From Psychrobacter sp. UBA5136 (GTDB lineage Bacteria > Pseudomonadota > Gammaproteobacteria > Pseudomonadales > Moraxellaceae): 64,000 nucleotides of DNA. The first letter of the stretch is position 1; every line of letters starts with the position of its first letter. Where the stretch lies: contig NZ_DHYG01000052.1 of the NCBI RefSeq assembly GCF_002414005.1, positions 1 to 64,000 of the forward strand. The letters run 5' to 3'. Made by a program: the position numbers and the translations under genes. This document shows positions 1 through 9,537 of this stretch, in pieces. The notes below the pieces were generated by a model, which saw nothing but the letters and a program-made list of their open reading frames with translations, made no database searches and was not told where the DNA came from.

Positions 1-58
1 AAGCATATGCTTACACGCATTTTTAATGACGATAGCGACGCTTTGAAAATTGAAATTT

Positions 59-2272
59 CTATAGCTTTTCTTCTGGACTGGCCTGCACTTCTGCCTCGGC
101 GCTAAGCATAATATACGCCGCTTCTTTAATAAAGGCTTCGTCTTCAGGTAGCTCAGGGCGCTCACTTTCTTTCATCTGACTGCGCTCTTCAAATTTTGCA
201 TCCATTGCGGCTTGGTAGGTATTCCAATTGGCATAAGGACGCTCACCCGTTGCGATAAGGCGCTTATTTTCAGCTTCCAGTGAGCGTTTTTCTATCAGCT
301 GCATTTTGGCGCGGCGGCTATTGATATCAAGAGGAATCGGTTTTTTCTCATCTTCCATATTACGAATATCGTTTAGCGTTGATAGATAAACAAACTGCGG
401 ATTTGTCTGCTGCCGGATTTTTGATTGCTGATTTAGCGTCGCTAGCGTACTGTCCGAAAACTTGCCTTCAGGTTTATAAGGCGCGGTTTTTATGGTGTCC
501 CACGGTAAGGCGTTTTTCTGGGCGCGCTCACCAAAGGTTGCATCATCGTAAATGTTAACCAATTCGACATCAGGCACCACGCCTTTATTTTGCGTACTGC
601 CGCCAGTGACGCGGTAGAACTTACGCTGCGTTAGGGTTGCCGTCCCCAAAGCCAAACTGTCTAATTGAATTTGCGCTGAGCCTTTACCAGTTGTTGTGCT
701 ACCGACCACTAAGCCGCGACCATAATCCTGAATTGCGGCGGCAAAAATCTCGCTGGCAGACGCCGAGGCAAGATTGGTAAGAACAACCATCTTGCCATCA
801 TAAAGTTGCTCACCGCCATCGTCATCACGGTAGACCTGAATGTTGCCGCGATTGTCGCGAATTTGCACCAGTGGGCCGCTCTTGATAAAGAAGCCGAGCA
901 TCTTGGCAACCTCATCGAGCGAGCCGCCTGGGTTATTACGTAAATCTACCACCAAACCGTCGATATTTTCTTTATTGAGCGCTTTAAGGGCTTTTTCGGT
1001 ATCAATACTGACGCTACGGTACTCTTCGCCATTGCGGCGGGCGCGGTAGTTTAAATAAAAGCTTGGTATTTCAAGTACGCCAATACGTTTCGGCGTTTTA
1101 TCAATGTTGGGGCGCTGTACTTCGATGACGCGCTGCCTGACGCCGGACTCTTCTTGCTGGATAATATCGCGCACCACGGTTACATTACGGGCACTAGCAT
1201 CAGGGGCATTTGGTTGACGTACTTTAATGGTCACCGGTGTGCCGCGTTTGCCGCGAATCAGACCGACAATTTCTCGCGTTGACCAGCCCACCACATCAAC
1301 CATAGTTTCGCCGTCTTTGGCGATACCGATAATCAAATCATTGGGTTTAATTTGGCCAGATTTTGCCGCTGGACCGCCATCTACCAAGGTGACAATGCGG
1401 GTATAATCTGGGTTTTTACGGTCAGGACGGATAGAAACCCCAATCCCTTCTAACTGTAAGCTTGATTGAATTTGCAGCTCATTGGCTTGAATCGGCGCAT
1501 AATAATTACTGTGCGGGTCATAAGTGAGCATCGCCGTATTCAAGATGGTTTCCATGATTTCATCGTCTTTTAGACGGGCAAGCTGTTCTTGCTGACGCGA
1601 TAAGCGATTGAGCAAAATCTCGCTCGGCGTGCGCTCGTCATTACGCACCAAGTCTTGCCCGCGCGTGATATCAGGATTGCTTAAAAACACTTTCTCTTTT
1701 GCTTTCTCGTCTTCTTGACCTAGAGTAATGCTCATTAGCTGAAACTTCAGCTGACGCGTCCAATAATCGCGCTGCTCTTTTTTGGTTTTAAAATGATTGA
1801 GCTTTTCACGGTCGAGGACGATGCTCTCTTTACTGGTCAAATCAAGATCTGTCTTTAGCAGCTTTTTTGCCATGGCAAAATATTCATTAGAGCGCTTACG
1901 GTAGCGCTCAAAGACCTCTACCCCAGCGGACAAGTCGCCGCGTTTTAAGCGAGCGGCAAACTCATCGGCATATTTTTTCTTAAACTCATCGACATCAGAT
2001 TGCAAAAATAACGTATGGTTTGGGTCAAGAGTATCAATATACATAGACAAAATCTCGCTACCCGTTGCGCTATCGAGTGGCTTATTAAGATAGTGGCTAC
2101 GATCCAGCAAGGCGGCTACTTGGCGGGTGGTGACCTGTTGCTCAGGGGTCGCTTTAAAGCCTGCAGTATTGCTATCAGCCACTGCGGTGCCATAGCTTTG
2201 AGTAAGAATAAGACCAGCGACGCCCACTGACGCTGCACTGAGTAACCACTGTGCTGGTTGTTTTTTCATCAT
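59..2272 (-). CDS. prc: Tail-specific (carboxy-terminal) protease Prc/Tsp, S41 family
   Basis: Periplasmic serine protease that trims or degrades envelope proteins from their C-termini; E. coli Prc processes FtsI and MepS. The protein has a signal-like N-terminus (about residues 1-33), an N-terminal helical domain, a PDZ domain at about 265-355 and an S41 peptidase core. The catalytic dyad is visible: Ser505 in the ASASASE stretch and Lys530 in TTGKG, with the conserved Asp516 between them at the same spacing as in E. coli Prc (S430, D441, K455). A C-terminal extension of the DUF3340 type follows. It is somewhat longer than E. coli Prc (about 682 aa). Two ATG codons stand in tandem; the AGGT upstream is better spaced from the second (2269). 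It is transcribed away from nagZ and appears monocistronic. Confidence 0.95.
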   Translation of the reverse strand: MMKKQPAQWLLSAASVGVAGLILTQSYGTAVADSNTAGFKATPEQQVTTRQVAALLDRSHYLNKPLDSATGSEILSMYIDTLDPNHTLFLQSDVDEFKKKYADEFAARLKRGDLSAGVEVFERYRKRSNEYFAMAKKLLKTDLDLTSKESIVLDREKLNHFKTKKEQRDYWTRQLKFQLMSITLGQEDEKAKEKVFLSNPDITRGQDLVRNDERTPSEILLNRLSRQQEQLARLKDDEIMETILNTAMLTYDPHSNYYAPIQANELQIQSSLQLEGIGVSIRPDRKNPDYTRIVTLVDGGPAAKSGQIKPNDLIIGIAKDGETMVDVVGWSTREIVGLIRGKRGTPVTIKVRQPNAPDASARNVTVVRDIIQQEESGVRQRVIEVQRPNIDKTPKRIGVLEIPSFYLNYRARRNGEEYRSVSIDTEKALKALNKENIDGLVVDLRNNPGGSLDEVAKMLGFFIKSGPLVQIRDNRGNIQVYRDDDGGEQLYDGKMVVLTNLASASASEIFAAAIQDYGRGLVVGSTTTGKGSAQIQLDSLALGTATLTQRKFYRVTGGSTQNKGVVPDVELVNIYDDATFGERAQKNALPWDTIKTAPYKPEGKFSDSTLATLNQQSKIRQQTNPQFVYLSTLNDIRNMEDEKKPIPLDINSRRAKMQLIEKRSLEAENKRLIATGERPYANWNTYQAAMDAKFEERSQMKESERPELPEDEAFIKEAAYIMLSAEAEVQASPEEKL

Positions 2273-2772
2273 ATATACCTAATTATTTTCAGTTAAAAAT
2301 ATGCAAACTTGCTCAATTGTTATTGCTAATAAAGGTCGTCTAATAGACTATTATCTACAAAATTCAGCGGTTTTTCATTCTATTATATTTACCATTAAAC
2401 CATGCATTACGCTAGCATTAAAAGCACGCAGATACATGATAATTATTTTAGTTTTGTCGTTAAAAAATCAGTCAATACTAGCACAGCTATAAATAAGCCA
2501 CTGTCTCAAACTGTATAAACAATCTTACACACGAGGTTAATGTGTTTTATCGTCCTACTTCTAAACGTTTTAAAAAATATCTTGGATACGCTATTTCATC
2601 AGTCTTCAACAGCTCGGCCAAATCAAGCGTTTAAATTTACCTTATTTAAACCAGTTAAGCCGCTATTATGCTCATCTTGTAATAACTGTCATAATATAAT
2701 GCAAAATGGCGATTGATAGCGCCAAAAACCATAATGGTAAAAATAACTGTATAGCCTGATAAGGATTACGCA
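2273..2772. other. 500-bp divergent intergenic region, prc / nagZ
   Basis: AT-rich spacer between divergent prc and nagZ. It must hold both promoters. A TATAAT hexamer at 2695-2700 is the best -10 candidate for nagZ, but I see no good -35 at 16-18 bp. No convincing small gene or RNA gene was seen. Confidence 0.4.
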
Positions 2773-3843
2773 ATGTATGGCGTCTTAATGATTGATATTG
2801 ATAGTACCGCCCTGACCGCTGAAGATGTCAGTTTAATCAAACAAGCACAGGTGGGCGGGGTCATATTATTCGCCCGTAATGTGGCAGATGCAGCACAAGT
2901 GCGAACCTTGTGTGACGACATACGCCAGCACAATGCCGATTTATTGATTGGCGTTGACCAAGAAGGCGGCCGCGTTGCCAGATTGCGACAAGGTTTTACG
3001 CCGCTGCCAGCGATGGGACGCCTCGGCGAGTTATTTAATGAAGACCCCAGCCGCGCCCTGAGCCTTGCTTACGATTGTGGTTATTTGATGGCAGCAGAAG
3101 TGTTGGCGGTCGGCATTGATTTGAGCTTTGCGCCCGTACTCGATAGAGGCGGTATCAGCCAAGTGATTGGCGATCGCAGTTTTCATCATAAGCCGCAAGC
3201 CATTATCGCTTTGGCAAGCCAATTTATGCACGGCATGAAAGCGGCGGGAATGGCAACCACGGGTAAGCACTTCCCCGGTCACGGCGCTGTTGCGCCTGAC
3301 TCGCACGTGGCAGAAGCCATCGATACTCGCAGCTTAGAGGAAATTATCAATAGCGACATGCAGCCTTTTACGCAGACCCTGCCTTGGCTTGATGCCTTAA
3401 TGCCCGCGCATGTGATTTTCTCACAAGTCGATAATAAACCCGCCGGATTTTCAAAAATTTGGCTCAAGGACATTATTCGCAAGCAGCTAAATTTTGATGG
3501 GGTTTTATTTTCTGATGATTTATCGATGGCAGGCGCGCAAGCTGCGGGCGATGTCAGCGCCCGCGTCAAAGCAGCGATTGAAGCTGGCTGCGATATTGCC
3601 TTGGTCTGTAACGATCGCGTTGCAGCGCACGAAGCGGCTAAAGCGGCACAAGAGCTGCCCTATCCCAACCAAAAACGCATCAAAACCATGCGCGGACAGA
3701 TCCCTGTTTGGCAAGGCGACCTTGAATCGACGTGCCAGCAGTTTGATTATTGGCAGCAAGCAAAAGATAATATCTTACAGACCTTTTTTGCGGATCAGAC
3801 AAAAACACAAACCGCGTTAAAAGACCCTACTGCTTATAAATGA
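2773..3843 (+). CDS. nagZ: Beta-N-acetylhexosaminidase NagZ (GH3)
   Basis: Cytosolic glycosidase of peptidoglycan recycling that removes GlcNAc from GlcNAc-1,6-anhydroMurNAc peptides; in many bacteria its products feed AmpR/AmpC induction. The sequence aligns with E. coli NagZ along its length: VDQEGGRVAR near 61-70, KHFPGHGAVAPDSH at 165-178 holding the Asp176-His178 acid/base pair, and FSDDLSM with the nucleophile Asp248. There is no signal peptide, as expected for a cytoplasmic enzyme. The ATG is preceded by AAGGA at good spacing. The C-terminal 50 residues after the barrel are less conserved. Single gene followed by a hairpin terminator. Confidence 0.97.
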   Translation: MYGVLMIDIDSTALTAEDVSLIKQAQVGGVILFARNVADAAQVRTLCDDIRQHNADLLIGVDQEGGRVARLRQGFTPLPAMGRLGELFNEDPSRALSLAYDCGYLMAAEVLAVGIDLSFAPVLDRGGISQVIGDRSFHHKPQAIIALASQFMHGMKAAGMATTGKHFPGHGAVAPDSHVAEAIDTRSLEEIINSDMQPFTQTLPWLDALMPAHVIFSQVDNKPAGFSKIWLKDIIRKQLNFDGVLFSDDLSMAGAQAAGDVSARVKAAIEAGCDIALVCNDRVAAHEAAKAAQELPYPNQKRIKTMRGQIPVWQGDLESTCQQFDYWQQAKDNILQTFFADQTKTQTALKDPTAYK

Positions 3844-3875
3844 TGAGTTTATAGTAGCCAAGCCGTTTTAGGAGA

Positions 3876-3912
3876 ATAAAAACCGCAGAAAAATAAAAAC
3901 CGCAGAAGAATA
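3876..3912. repeat. 17-bp tandem repeat of a terminator arm
   Basis: The unit (a)ataaaaaccgcagaa occurs with period 17: its t residues fall at 3877, 3894 and 3911. The third copy forms the 5' arm of the terminator at 3913-3942, so any of the three arms could pair with the single 3' arm. Confidence 0.8.
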
Positions 3913-3943
3913 AAAACCGCACCTTTATTAAGATGCGGTTTTC
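3913..3943. terminator. Bidirectional terminator, nagZ / OmpA-domain gene
   Basis: Arms aaaaccgca (3913-3921) and tgcggtttt (3934-3942), 9 bp perfect, with a 12-nt loop. A T-run lies on both sides, so it can serve nagZ (+) and the convergent OmpA-domain gene (-). Confidence 0.8.
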
Positions 3944-3998
3944 TTGTCACTGATACTTCATTTAAAACTTACTCGCTATAAGTCAGTAAAATCTCGTA

Positions 3999-5720
3999 TT
4001 AATTACTGGCTTTTGGGTCTAGCGCGCTACCACGGCTAGCGTCATCGCCATCCGGCAACATGTCATCATTGTTACGGTCCAATGGATTTAAGTCAGGGTC
4101 GATAGGTCTACTATTTGGTGTTGGTATCGAACTTTTAGGTGTAGGTAAATTGTTCCCAGTACGGTCATCACCATCAGGCATGACATCATCGTTATTATTG
4201 TCTAGTGGGTTTAAATCCGGATCAAGCGCATTGTTGCTAATCGCCATACCATCGTTGGCCATTGTCGTTTCATCATATACGACAAACTCAATACGGCGGT
4301 TACGGAAACGACCTTGCTCAGTAGCGTTATCAGCAATCGGATCTGTCTCACCCATACCTTTGGTCATCAGCTTACTTGGATCGGCACCTTGAGCAACCAA
4401 ATAATCTTTCATCGACTGCGCGCGCTCTTGTGACAGTTTCATATTATAAGCTGCATCGGCCGTTTTGTCGGTATGGCCGATAATCATGAGCTTCATATCT
4501 GGCACTTGTTCCATAATTTGAACGGCGTTGTCTAACAACGGCTTATTAGCCTCTGGAATAACAGCTTTATCCACTTCAAAATTCACCACTTGTAGACTTA
4601 ACGCACGCGCTACATCGCGAGGATCTGGATGCTCACCAAGATTGGCCATCGCCGTTTGCGATGCTGCTAAGCTGCGATCAATCTCGCTTTGCTCATCGAG
4701 CGGACCTTCTGCTTGCACGGTCATCGCTGGTGCTGCTGCTTGTAAGTCAGCAACCAGTTTATCTAATGCCGCAGCATCGGGAGCATTTACAGTGATAGTG
4801 TCGCCTTTAATCAGCATACTGGCATTTGGTATGTTTTTAACGATGGGTAAAATAGAAGAAAGCTGAGCGGCAGCAGGCATATCTATCGAGAAGTTATCAT
4901 CGACATCGGCGCGGCATTTATTGGCCTCATCTCCAAATGACGCGGTCAAGGCATCCATAACATTGCCCTGTAGCGTCTCATTACCGACATTCATGCGGCA
5001 AGCATACAATTCATTATTTTCACCGGTCGCAATACGTAAAGAAGCGGGTTCTATAGCAGCCGCAACCGCGGTTTGGCCATCATCATTGACGGCTTGTTGC
5101 TCAGTCGCAACTGGCGTGCCAACCGGCTCAGGATTGTCTTGGCAGCCTCTTAGCAGCGCCCACGCCAACGCCCCTAAAATAATCAAGCCAATAATCGGTA
5201 GCAGCGCCTTCATAAAGCTGCCTTTTTCTTCTTCTTGGCGGCGGATAGGATCGGTGCTGACCGTATCAGACACGTGGGCACCAGCCGGTGCCGCGGCAAT
5301 CATACCAGCAGGCAAAACGGTACTTGCCCATGCTGGGATATGATGCTGATAACTGGCCAAATTGTCATTCAAAAATTGCGGAACTGGCGTGGTACCTGCT
5401 AAGCTTTTTATCTCATGATAAGCAAGGGGTGCGGCCATCGCAATCAAACCCCGAGTGGCAGTGATATCCACATTGTGTTTGCCCGCAAGTTCGCGTGCGA
5501 TTTGGTCGCGGTGCGCGCTCTCGGTCCACACTTGATCATAAAACCCTTGATCATCACGCGCGATATTGGCATTAGCAAAACGATTATAGGTGTCGTTGTC
5601 TGCTAGGCGGGCCGCAAAAATGGCATAAAACTGTTCGAGTAAATTTTGCTTGGCGGGATCGCGATCGTCTCCTAGTACCGCTGGGCTAACCGTCCGTGTT
5701 AAATGACTGATAATATCCAT
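3999..5720 (-). CDS. Membrane-anchored OmpA-domain protein with DUF937-like N-terminus
   Basis: 573-aa envelope protein. Order: an acidic, helical cytoplasmic N-domain (about 1-130) that resembles DUF937-type sequences; one transmembrane helix at about 170-191; a periplasmic BON-like region with two cysteines (about C241 and C269); an OmpA-family peptidoglycan-binding domain at about 375-485 with the GHTD and NxxLSxxRA motifs; and an acidic tail with two copies of DPDLNPLDxNNDD. It likely ties the inner membrane to the cell wall; this is inferred from the domains. The longer reading frame begins at a TTG (5735), but the ATG at 5720 has a strong GGAAGGA site upstream and gives the same N-terminus (MDII) as its paralogue, so I use 5720. 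The paralogue lies upstream on the same strand. Confidence 0.85.
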   Translation of the reverse strand: MDIISHLTRTVSPAVLGDDRDPAKQNLLEQFYAIFAARLADNDTYNRFANANIARDDQGFYDQVWTESAHRDQIARELAGKHNVDITATRGLIAMAAPLAYHEIKSLAGTTPVPQFLNDNLASYQHHIPAWASTVLPAGMIAAAPAGAHVSDTVSTDPIRRQEEEKGSFMKALLPIIGLIILGALAWALLRGCQDNPEPVGTPVATEQQAVNDDGQTAVAAAIEPASLRIATGENNELYACRMNVGNETLQGNVMDALTASFGDEANKCRADVDDNFSIDMPAAAQLSSILPIVKNIPNASMLIKGDTITVNAPDAAALDKLVADLQAAAPAMTVQAEGPLDEQSEIDRSLAASQTAMANLGEHPDPRDVARALSLQVVNFEVDKAVIPEANKPLLDNAVQIMEQVPDMKLMIIGHTDKTADAAYNMKLSQERAQSMKDYLVAQGADPSKLMTKGMGETDPIADNATEQGRFRNRRIEFVVYDETTMANDGMAISNNALDPDLNPLDNNNDDVMPDGDDRTGNNLPTPKSSIPTPNSRPIDPDLNPLDRNNDDMLPDGDDASRGSALDPKASN

Positions 5721-6283
5721 AGTTTCCTTCCTCAATTAATCATTATTTTGCATTGTTTGTTTAGTAAAAAATAAATTCTCGAAAATAAGACGCTAATATT
5801 TAGTACCGGATGTTTACTCCCCGATGTTTGATACTTAAGGTAATGACTGATATTTAATAAAAAGTCACTTTTTATAAAAAGCCACGCTAATAAAAAGCTA
5901 CTTTAATAAAAATCAGCACCGTAAATACCAGCGCCCTGTTATTCAGCTTTTATTATTATAGAATTATTAAGGCTGCGTTCACAATCAATAGGCTGTTGTG
6001 CAATTGCTACGTTAAGTAATGTTTCATTTGTTACACGTAACGACAAGCCATCTAAAGTACAAATCTCTAACATATTCATAATTAACCGCTTAACACTTCA
6101 TAGTGTAAGTAGTCATTTGTAAGATGAACTTAAAATAGCGCCTTTTTATTTTCGTTATCTTCATTTTGCTAAAGATAATTTGCTACAAATAAAAAGGAGC
6201 ATAGAAAATTATGAAACTGCACTCTTTTTGCTTTCTTCGTTTATCGTTGTTTTTATAACAGCGAGATTTATTTTCTCAGCCAT
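5721..6283. other. Intergenic region with short degenerate repeats
   Basis: 563 bp between the two paralogues. At about 5854-5915 a short motif (taataaaaag followed by c/t-cac) recurs about four times imperfectly. No remnant of an OmpA domain belonging to the upstream paralogue was seen on the minus strand. One small open frame (5939-6079, minus) is listed separately. Confidence 0.4.
5939..6079 (-). CDS. Possible small protein, 46 aa, unknown
   Basis: An ATG-started frame between the two OmpA-like paralogues encodes a 46-residue peptide beginning MNMLEICTLDGL. It contains two cysteines and has no membrane segment. There is no clear Shine-Dalgarno site (AAGCGG is the nearest). I do not recognise the family. 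Chance is a reasonable alternative; the ordinary amino-acid composition and isolated position are the only support. Confidence 0.22.
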   Translation of the reverse strand: MNMLEICTLDGLSLRVTNETLLNVAIAQQPIDCERSLNNSIIIKAE

Positions 6284-7999
6284 TTATCTTACTTGTGCCG
6301 GCTCTGCCACAATCACACTGTTTGCCATGTCATCCACTTCTGATTCTGAAATAGGACCAGACGGTCTCGTCGAAACATCGTTTGAACGCTCATTGTTAAG
6401 GCGTTCGTTATTGCTAGGAATGTTATTCAGAGGTGGATTATTAAAATTATTATTACGCGCAGGTGCAGGCGCCACGCTATCACCCGTGTTATCGTCAGCG
6501 GCTTGGTAATTATTATTGTTGTTAGTATTATTAGCAGCGTACGGGTCGTTTACGCCGTTACCTGTAGTGGCAACTTGATTGTTTGCGCCATTCATCGTCG
6601 TCACATTATTTGCTTCCATGCTGCTCCCGCCATTGTTAGGTAATGGCAGTGGCGCGGTACTATCCACCATCATCACTGGTACTAAAGTGCGTATGTCGGT
6701 GGTTAATCTTTGCAATTGCATCGTATCGGGCGCTTCTACGGTCACGCGGTCATTTTGCAACTGTAGACGGGCGAACGGTGTCGCTCTTAGTAATGTCAAG
6801 ATATTGGGTAGCGCCTCAATGGGCATATTGGCAATATTTTTGGCAACGCCCTCTTGTACTGTAAATTGACACATACTTGCCTGCTCACCAAAACTGCTCG
6901 TAAGTGCCTGTTGCAGCGCGCTTTGTAGCGCGGCGTCACCAACGGTGGCGCTACAGGTGTATAAGCTACCACTATCATCCACGCCAACGATAAGCTCGGC
7001 AGGGGTCAAAACCTGCACTGGTGGCTCATCTGTAGGCGGCGCAACAGGGGTATCTGTGACCACTGGCGCTACGGGCGGCGCCTCATTAGGTTTGATTAAT
7101 AAAGCCCATACCAAGCCAATCGCTGCAATGGCCGCCAACAATAAGAACACCCGTACCAATAAATCATTGCGTTGGTTGCGGGTTCGTACTCTCTCACGCT
7201 TTAGGCTAGGGTTCTCTGCTAAATGGTGCTCAGCAGGGTTGACGTGAATCGCGCCTGTATCTAGAGCATTTGTATCTATACTCACCGTGTTAAGAGAGTC
7301 ATCAAGACTGGCGTTAACAGGATCGGTTGCCACACTTGCAGTGGGAGTTATCACGCTTGCTTCAGCGCTATCATACTTATTTAAAGAGACAGGCGCGACG
7401 GCGACTGCCGCATCGTTGACTACCGCGTTTTGATAATCAAACAATTCATCTGTAGTGTTTTGCGTCGCGGTAGCGTTTTGCGTTACGGTAATGATAGGTG
7501 CTGCCCATATCGGCAAATAATGACGCAATGATGGTTGCTCGTTTTGTAAAAATGCGGGTAAAAACTGTCCGTTTGCCATTGCCTTAAGCTCACGATAAGC
7601 AAGCGGTGCGGCATTCATGATGAGCTTCATAGTAGTAATCTCAGCGACGTGATGGGTTGCCGCAAGCTCTTGGATAATGGTTTGACGCGCGTTTGGCGCC
7701 TGCCACAGCTGTTCAAACAAGGGCGCCTCTACTACATTGTCGTTATCGATTAGCGAATCGTCACGCAGCAGCTGCGAGTAAACTTGCGGCAACGCCAAAC
7801 GCGCTGCCAAAATGGCATAAAGCTGTTCTAATAAGCTGATATAGGACACGCTGCCGTTATCAATGAAGCTTGCGTTATTGGTGTAGTCGTCACTAATATG
7901 ACCGCTATCGGTATAGTAGTTATTAGTAGGGTCACTATTAATAAGGCTGCCTAAAACGGCTGGGGTCACTATCTGTTCTAATTGGTCGATAATATTCAT
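6284..7999 (-). CDS. Paralogue of the OmpA-domain protein lacking the OmpA domain
   Basis: 571 aa. The N-terminal domain (MNIIDQLEQIVTPAVLG, then LLEQLYAILAARLA and AAPLAYRELKAMA) matches the neighbour's MDIISHLTRTVSPAVLG, LLEQFYAIFAARLA and AAPLAYHEIKSLA. It has an insertion of about 35 residues near position 20-50, a long linker, one transmembrane helix at about 282-302 and the same BON-like periplasmic region with two cysteines (about C349 and C377). It then ends in an Asn/Pro-rich disordered tail instead of an OmpA domain. The two genes evidently arose by tandem duplication. The function is unknown; a scaffold or regulatory partner of the OmpA-domain protein is possible. Start ATG with AAAGG 9 nt upstream. 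Confidence 0.8.
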   Translation of the reverse strand: MNIIDQLEQIVTPAVLGSLINSDPTNNYYTDSGHISDDYTNNASFIDNGSVSYISLLEQLYAILAARLALPQVYSQLLRDDSLIDNDNVVEAPLFEQLWQAPNARQTIIQELAATHHVAEITTMKLIMNAAPLAYRELKAMANGQFLPAFLQNEQPSLRHYLPIWAAPIITVTQNATATQNTTDELFDYQNAVVNDAAVAVAPVSLNKYDSAEASVITPTASVATDPVNASLDDSLNTVSIDTNALDTGAIHVNPAEHHLAENPSLKRERVRTRNQRNDLLVRVFLLLAAIAAIGLVWALLIKPNEAPPVAPVVTDTPVAPPTDEPPVQVLTPAELIVGVDDSGSLYTCSATVGDAALQSALQQALTSSFGEQASMCQFTVQEGVAKNIANMPIEALPNILTLLRATPFARLQLQNDRVTVEAPDTMQLQRLTTDIRTLVPVMMVDSTAPLPLPNNGGSSMEANNVTTMNGANNQVATTGNGVNDPYAANNTNNNNNYQAADDNTGDSVAPAPARNNNFNNPPLNNIPSNNERLNNERSNDVSTRPSGPISESEVDDMANSVIVAEPAQVR

Positions 8000-8776
8000 A
8001 AGTTACGGCCTTTGTAGGCGACTGACTGTCGGCAACGATTTAAAATATAGTGAGTCTTAAATAAAAGAGTACAGGCTTTAGGGCGTGCTACTGGTGTAAA
8101 TTCTCCTTGCTTGCTGTGTAACTTCGTCACGCCAGAGGCTGCACAAATTTATTTCAGTAACGCTATCAGTAGCGCTGTATTTTTCTATAGTGGATCTACC
8201 ATATATAACGTGATTTATTTTTATACTGAGTAAACTCTAAGACATTTACAAAACTAACGGTTTATTTAGCAATATTGGTATATAAATTGCTTATTTTCTA
8301 TGTATTTTTATGTCTTTCCGTATTTTGTTAAATGTGCACGCTGTAAGTGCAATGTTTCTGAATGAATAGCAGCAGTCCATTACTCATTTTTAATGTTACT
8401 TATTATTTTGTCGTGAATCATTACGGTCAGTATACGAAGTATTACTCACTGGTTCCTGCACCCTGTTATATTATTCACTATAAATATTTATTAAAGCATA
8501 CTTTTGTCGCTTAATGGTTTACGGCCTTTTAATATTGTTATTTTAGTATTGTTATTAATGTTTGTGTTTACGTCACTCTCTAACTGTTTAGCACTATTCG
8601 TCTGTAGTAGTGATCATTATAAAGACAATGCTCATTTATAGAGACTAATTCATAAATATTAGTTATATAAGACATCGGAACCCATCGTTATTCGTTATTA
8701 TTCAGCCAACACACTTGGGCTTTAAGCACGACGCTCTACCACTGCCAACTATCAGGCTCGGCCTAAGGATTGTCCT
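8000..8776. other. 777-bp divergent intergenic region
   Basis: AT-rich region between the minus-strand paralogue and the plus-strand rhomboid gene. It holds palindromic element copy A (8046-8189). The remaining part has many stops in all frames and no recognisable RNA or protein gene. Confidence 0.5.
8046..8189. repeat. Palindromic TATAGT element, copy A
   Basis: 144 bp from TATAGTGAGT (8046) to TCTATA (8189). The core reads CCTTGCTTGCTG, an 18-nt loop, then CAGAGGCTGCACAA. The outer arms ctactggtgtaaatt and aatttatttcagtaa pair imperfectly. The same core and ends occur at 14276-14413 and 27098-27249. Likely a MITE- or REP-like mobile hairpin; no coding capacity. Confidence 0.7.
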
Positions 8777-9385
8777 TTGCTTAACCACACGACACTTATT
8801 ATCATCATCACCGTTATTGTCAGTTTATTAGCATGGCAAAATAAGGCCTTGTTTAATCGGCTGATATTTTATCCGCCAGCCGTGAATAATGGCCAGTGGG
8901 ATCGCTTTGTAACGCACGGCTTTATTCATGCCGATGCGATGCATTTGCTGTTTAATATGTTCACCCTGTACTTCTTTGGTCGTGCTATCGAAGGCTTGTA
9001 TCAGTCGTTTTTATTCGGCTACGGTTTTGTGATTTTTTATGTGTTGGCCATCGTAATCGCAATGGTTCCAAGCTACCTTAAGAATAAAAAAAGCGCCAGT
9101 TATTTAAGCCTTGGGGCTTCAGGCGGGGTATCAGCGGTTTTATTTGCCTTTATTTTGCTCGCGCCGTGGGAAAAGATTTATCTATTTGCCATTGTCCCGA
9201 TACCAGCGATACTATTTGCCGTCGCCTATGTTGCTTATAGTATTTACGCCGATAAACGCGGCGGCTCTAACATAAATCATATGGCGCACATGTGGGGCGG
9301 CGCGTTTGGAGTGATTGCGACAATTATTTTAGAACCACGCGTACTGCCGCACTTTTTAAATGCATTGTTATCGCCCGGGTTTTAG
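8777..9385 (+). CDS. Rhomboid family intramembrane serine protease
   Basis: 202-aa polytopic membrane protein with the rhomboid signatures: HADAMHLLFN (His51, His56, Asn60) in the second helix, the catalytic serine in LGASGG (Ser115), and the catalytic histidine in HMAHMWGG (His171). Rhomboids cleave transmembrane substrates within the bilayer; the substrate here is not known. The start is a TTG at 8777 with AAGGAT six bases upstream, and no upstream in-frame ATG is available. It is monocistronic and separated from the following phosphatase by 152 bp. The size is typical of the short bacterial rhomboids of this order. Confidence 0.9.
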   Translation: MLNHTTLIIIITVIVSLLAWQNKALFNRLIFYPPAVNNGQWDRFVTHGFIHADAMHLLFNMFTLYFFGRAIEGLYQSFLFGYGFVIFYVLAIVIAMVPSYLKNKKSASYLSLGASGGVSAVLFAFILLAPWEKIYLFAIVPIPAILFAVAYVAYSIYADKRGGSNINHMAHMWGGAFGVIATIILEPRVLPHFLNALLSPGF

Positions 9386-9537
9386 AAATAGCCGTAAATT
9401 TCAGTTATAAAAGTAGAAATTTAGGCTTAGTTTAGGACGGCAGTTTTCATAAGTGGGCGGTCATTGCCGTTAACGAGGTTGCTTTATATTTTTAGTCATT
9501 TATATTGAACAAACCATTTAACATTTGATAAAAAATT

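Noticed and set aside
5718..5735. TTG start extending the OmpA-domain protein by five residues
   Set aside because: The ATG at 5720 has a strong GGAAGGA site and matches the paralogue's N-terminus.
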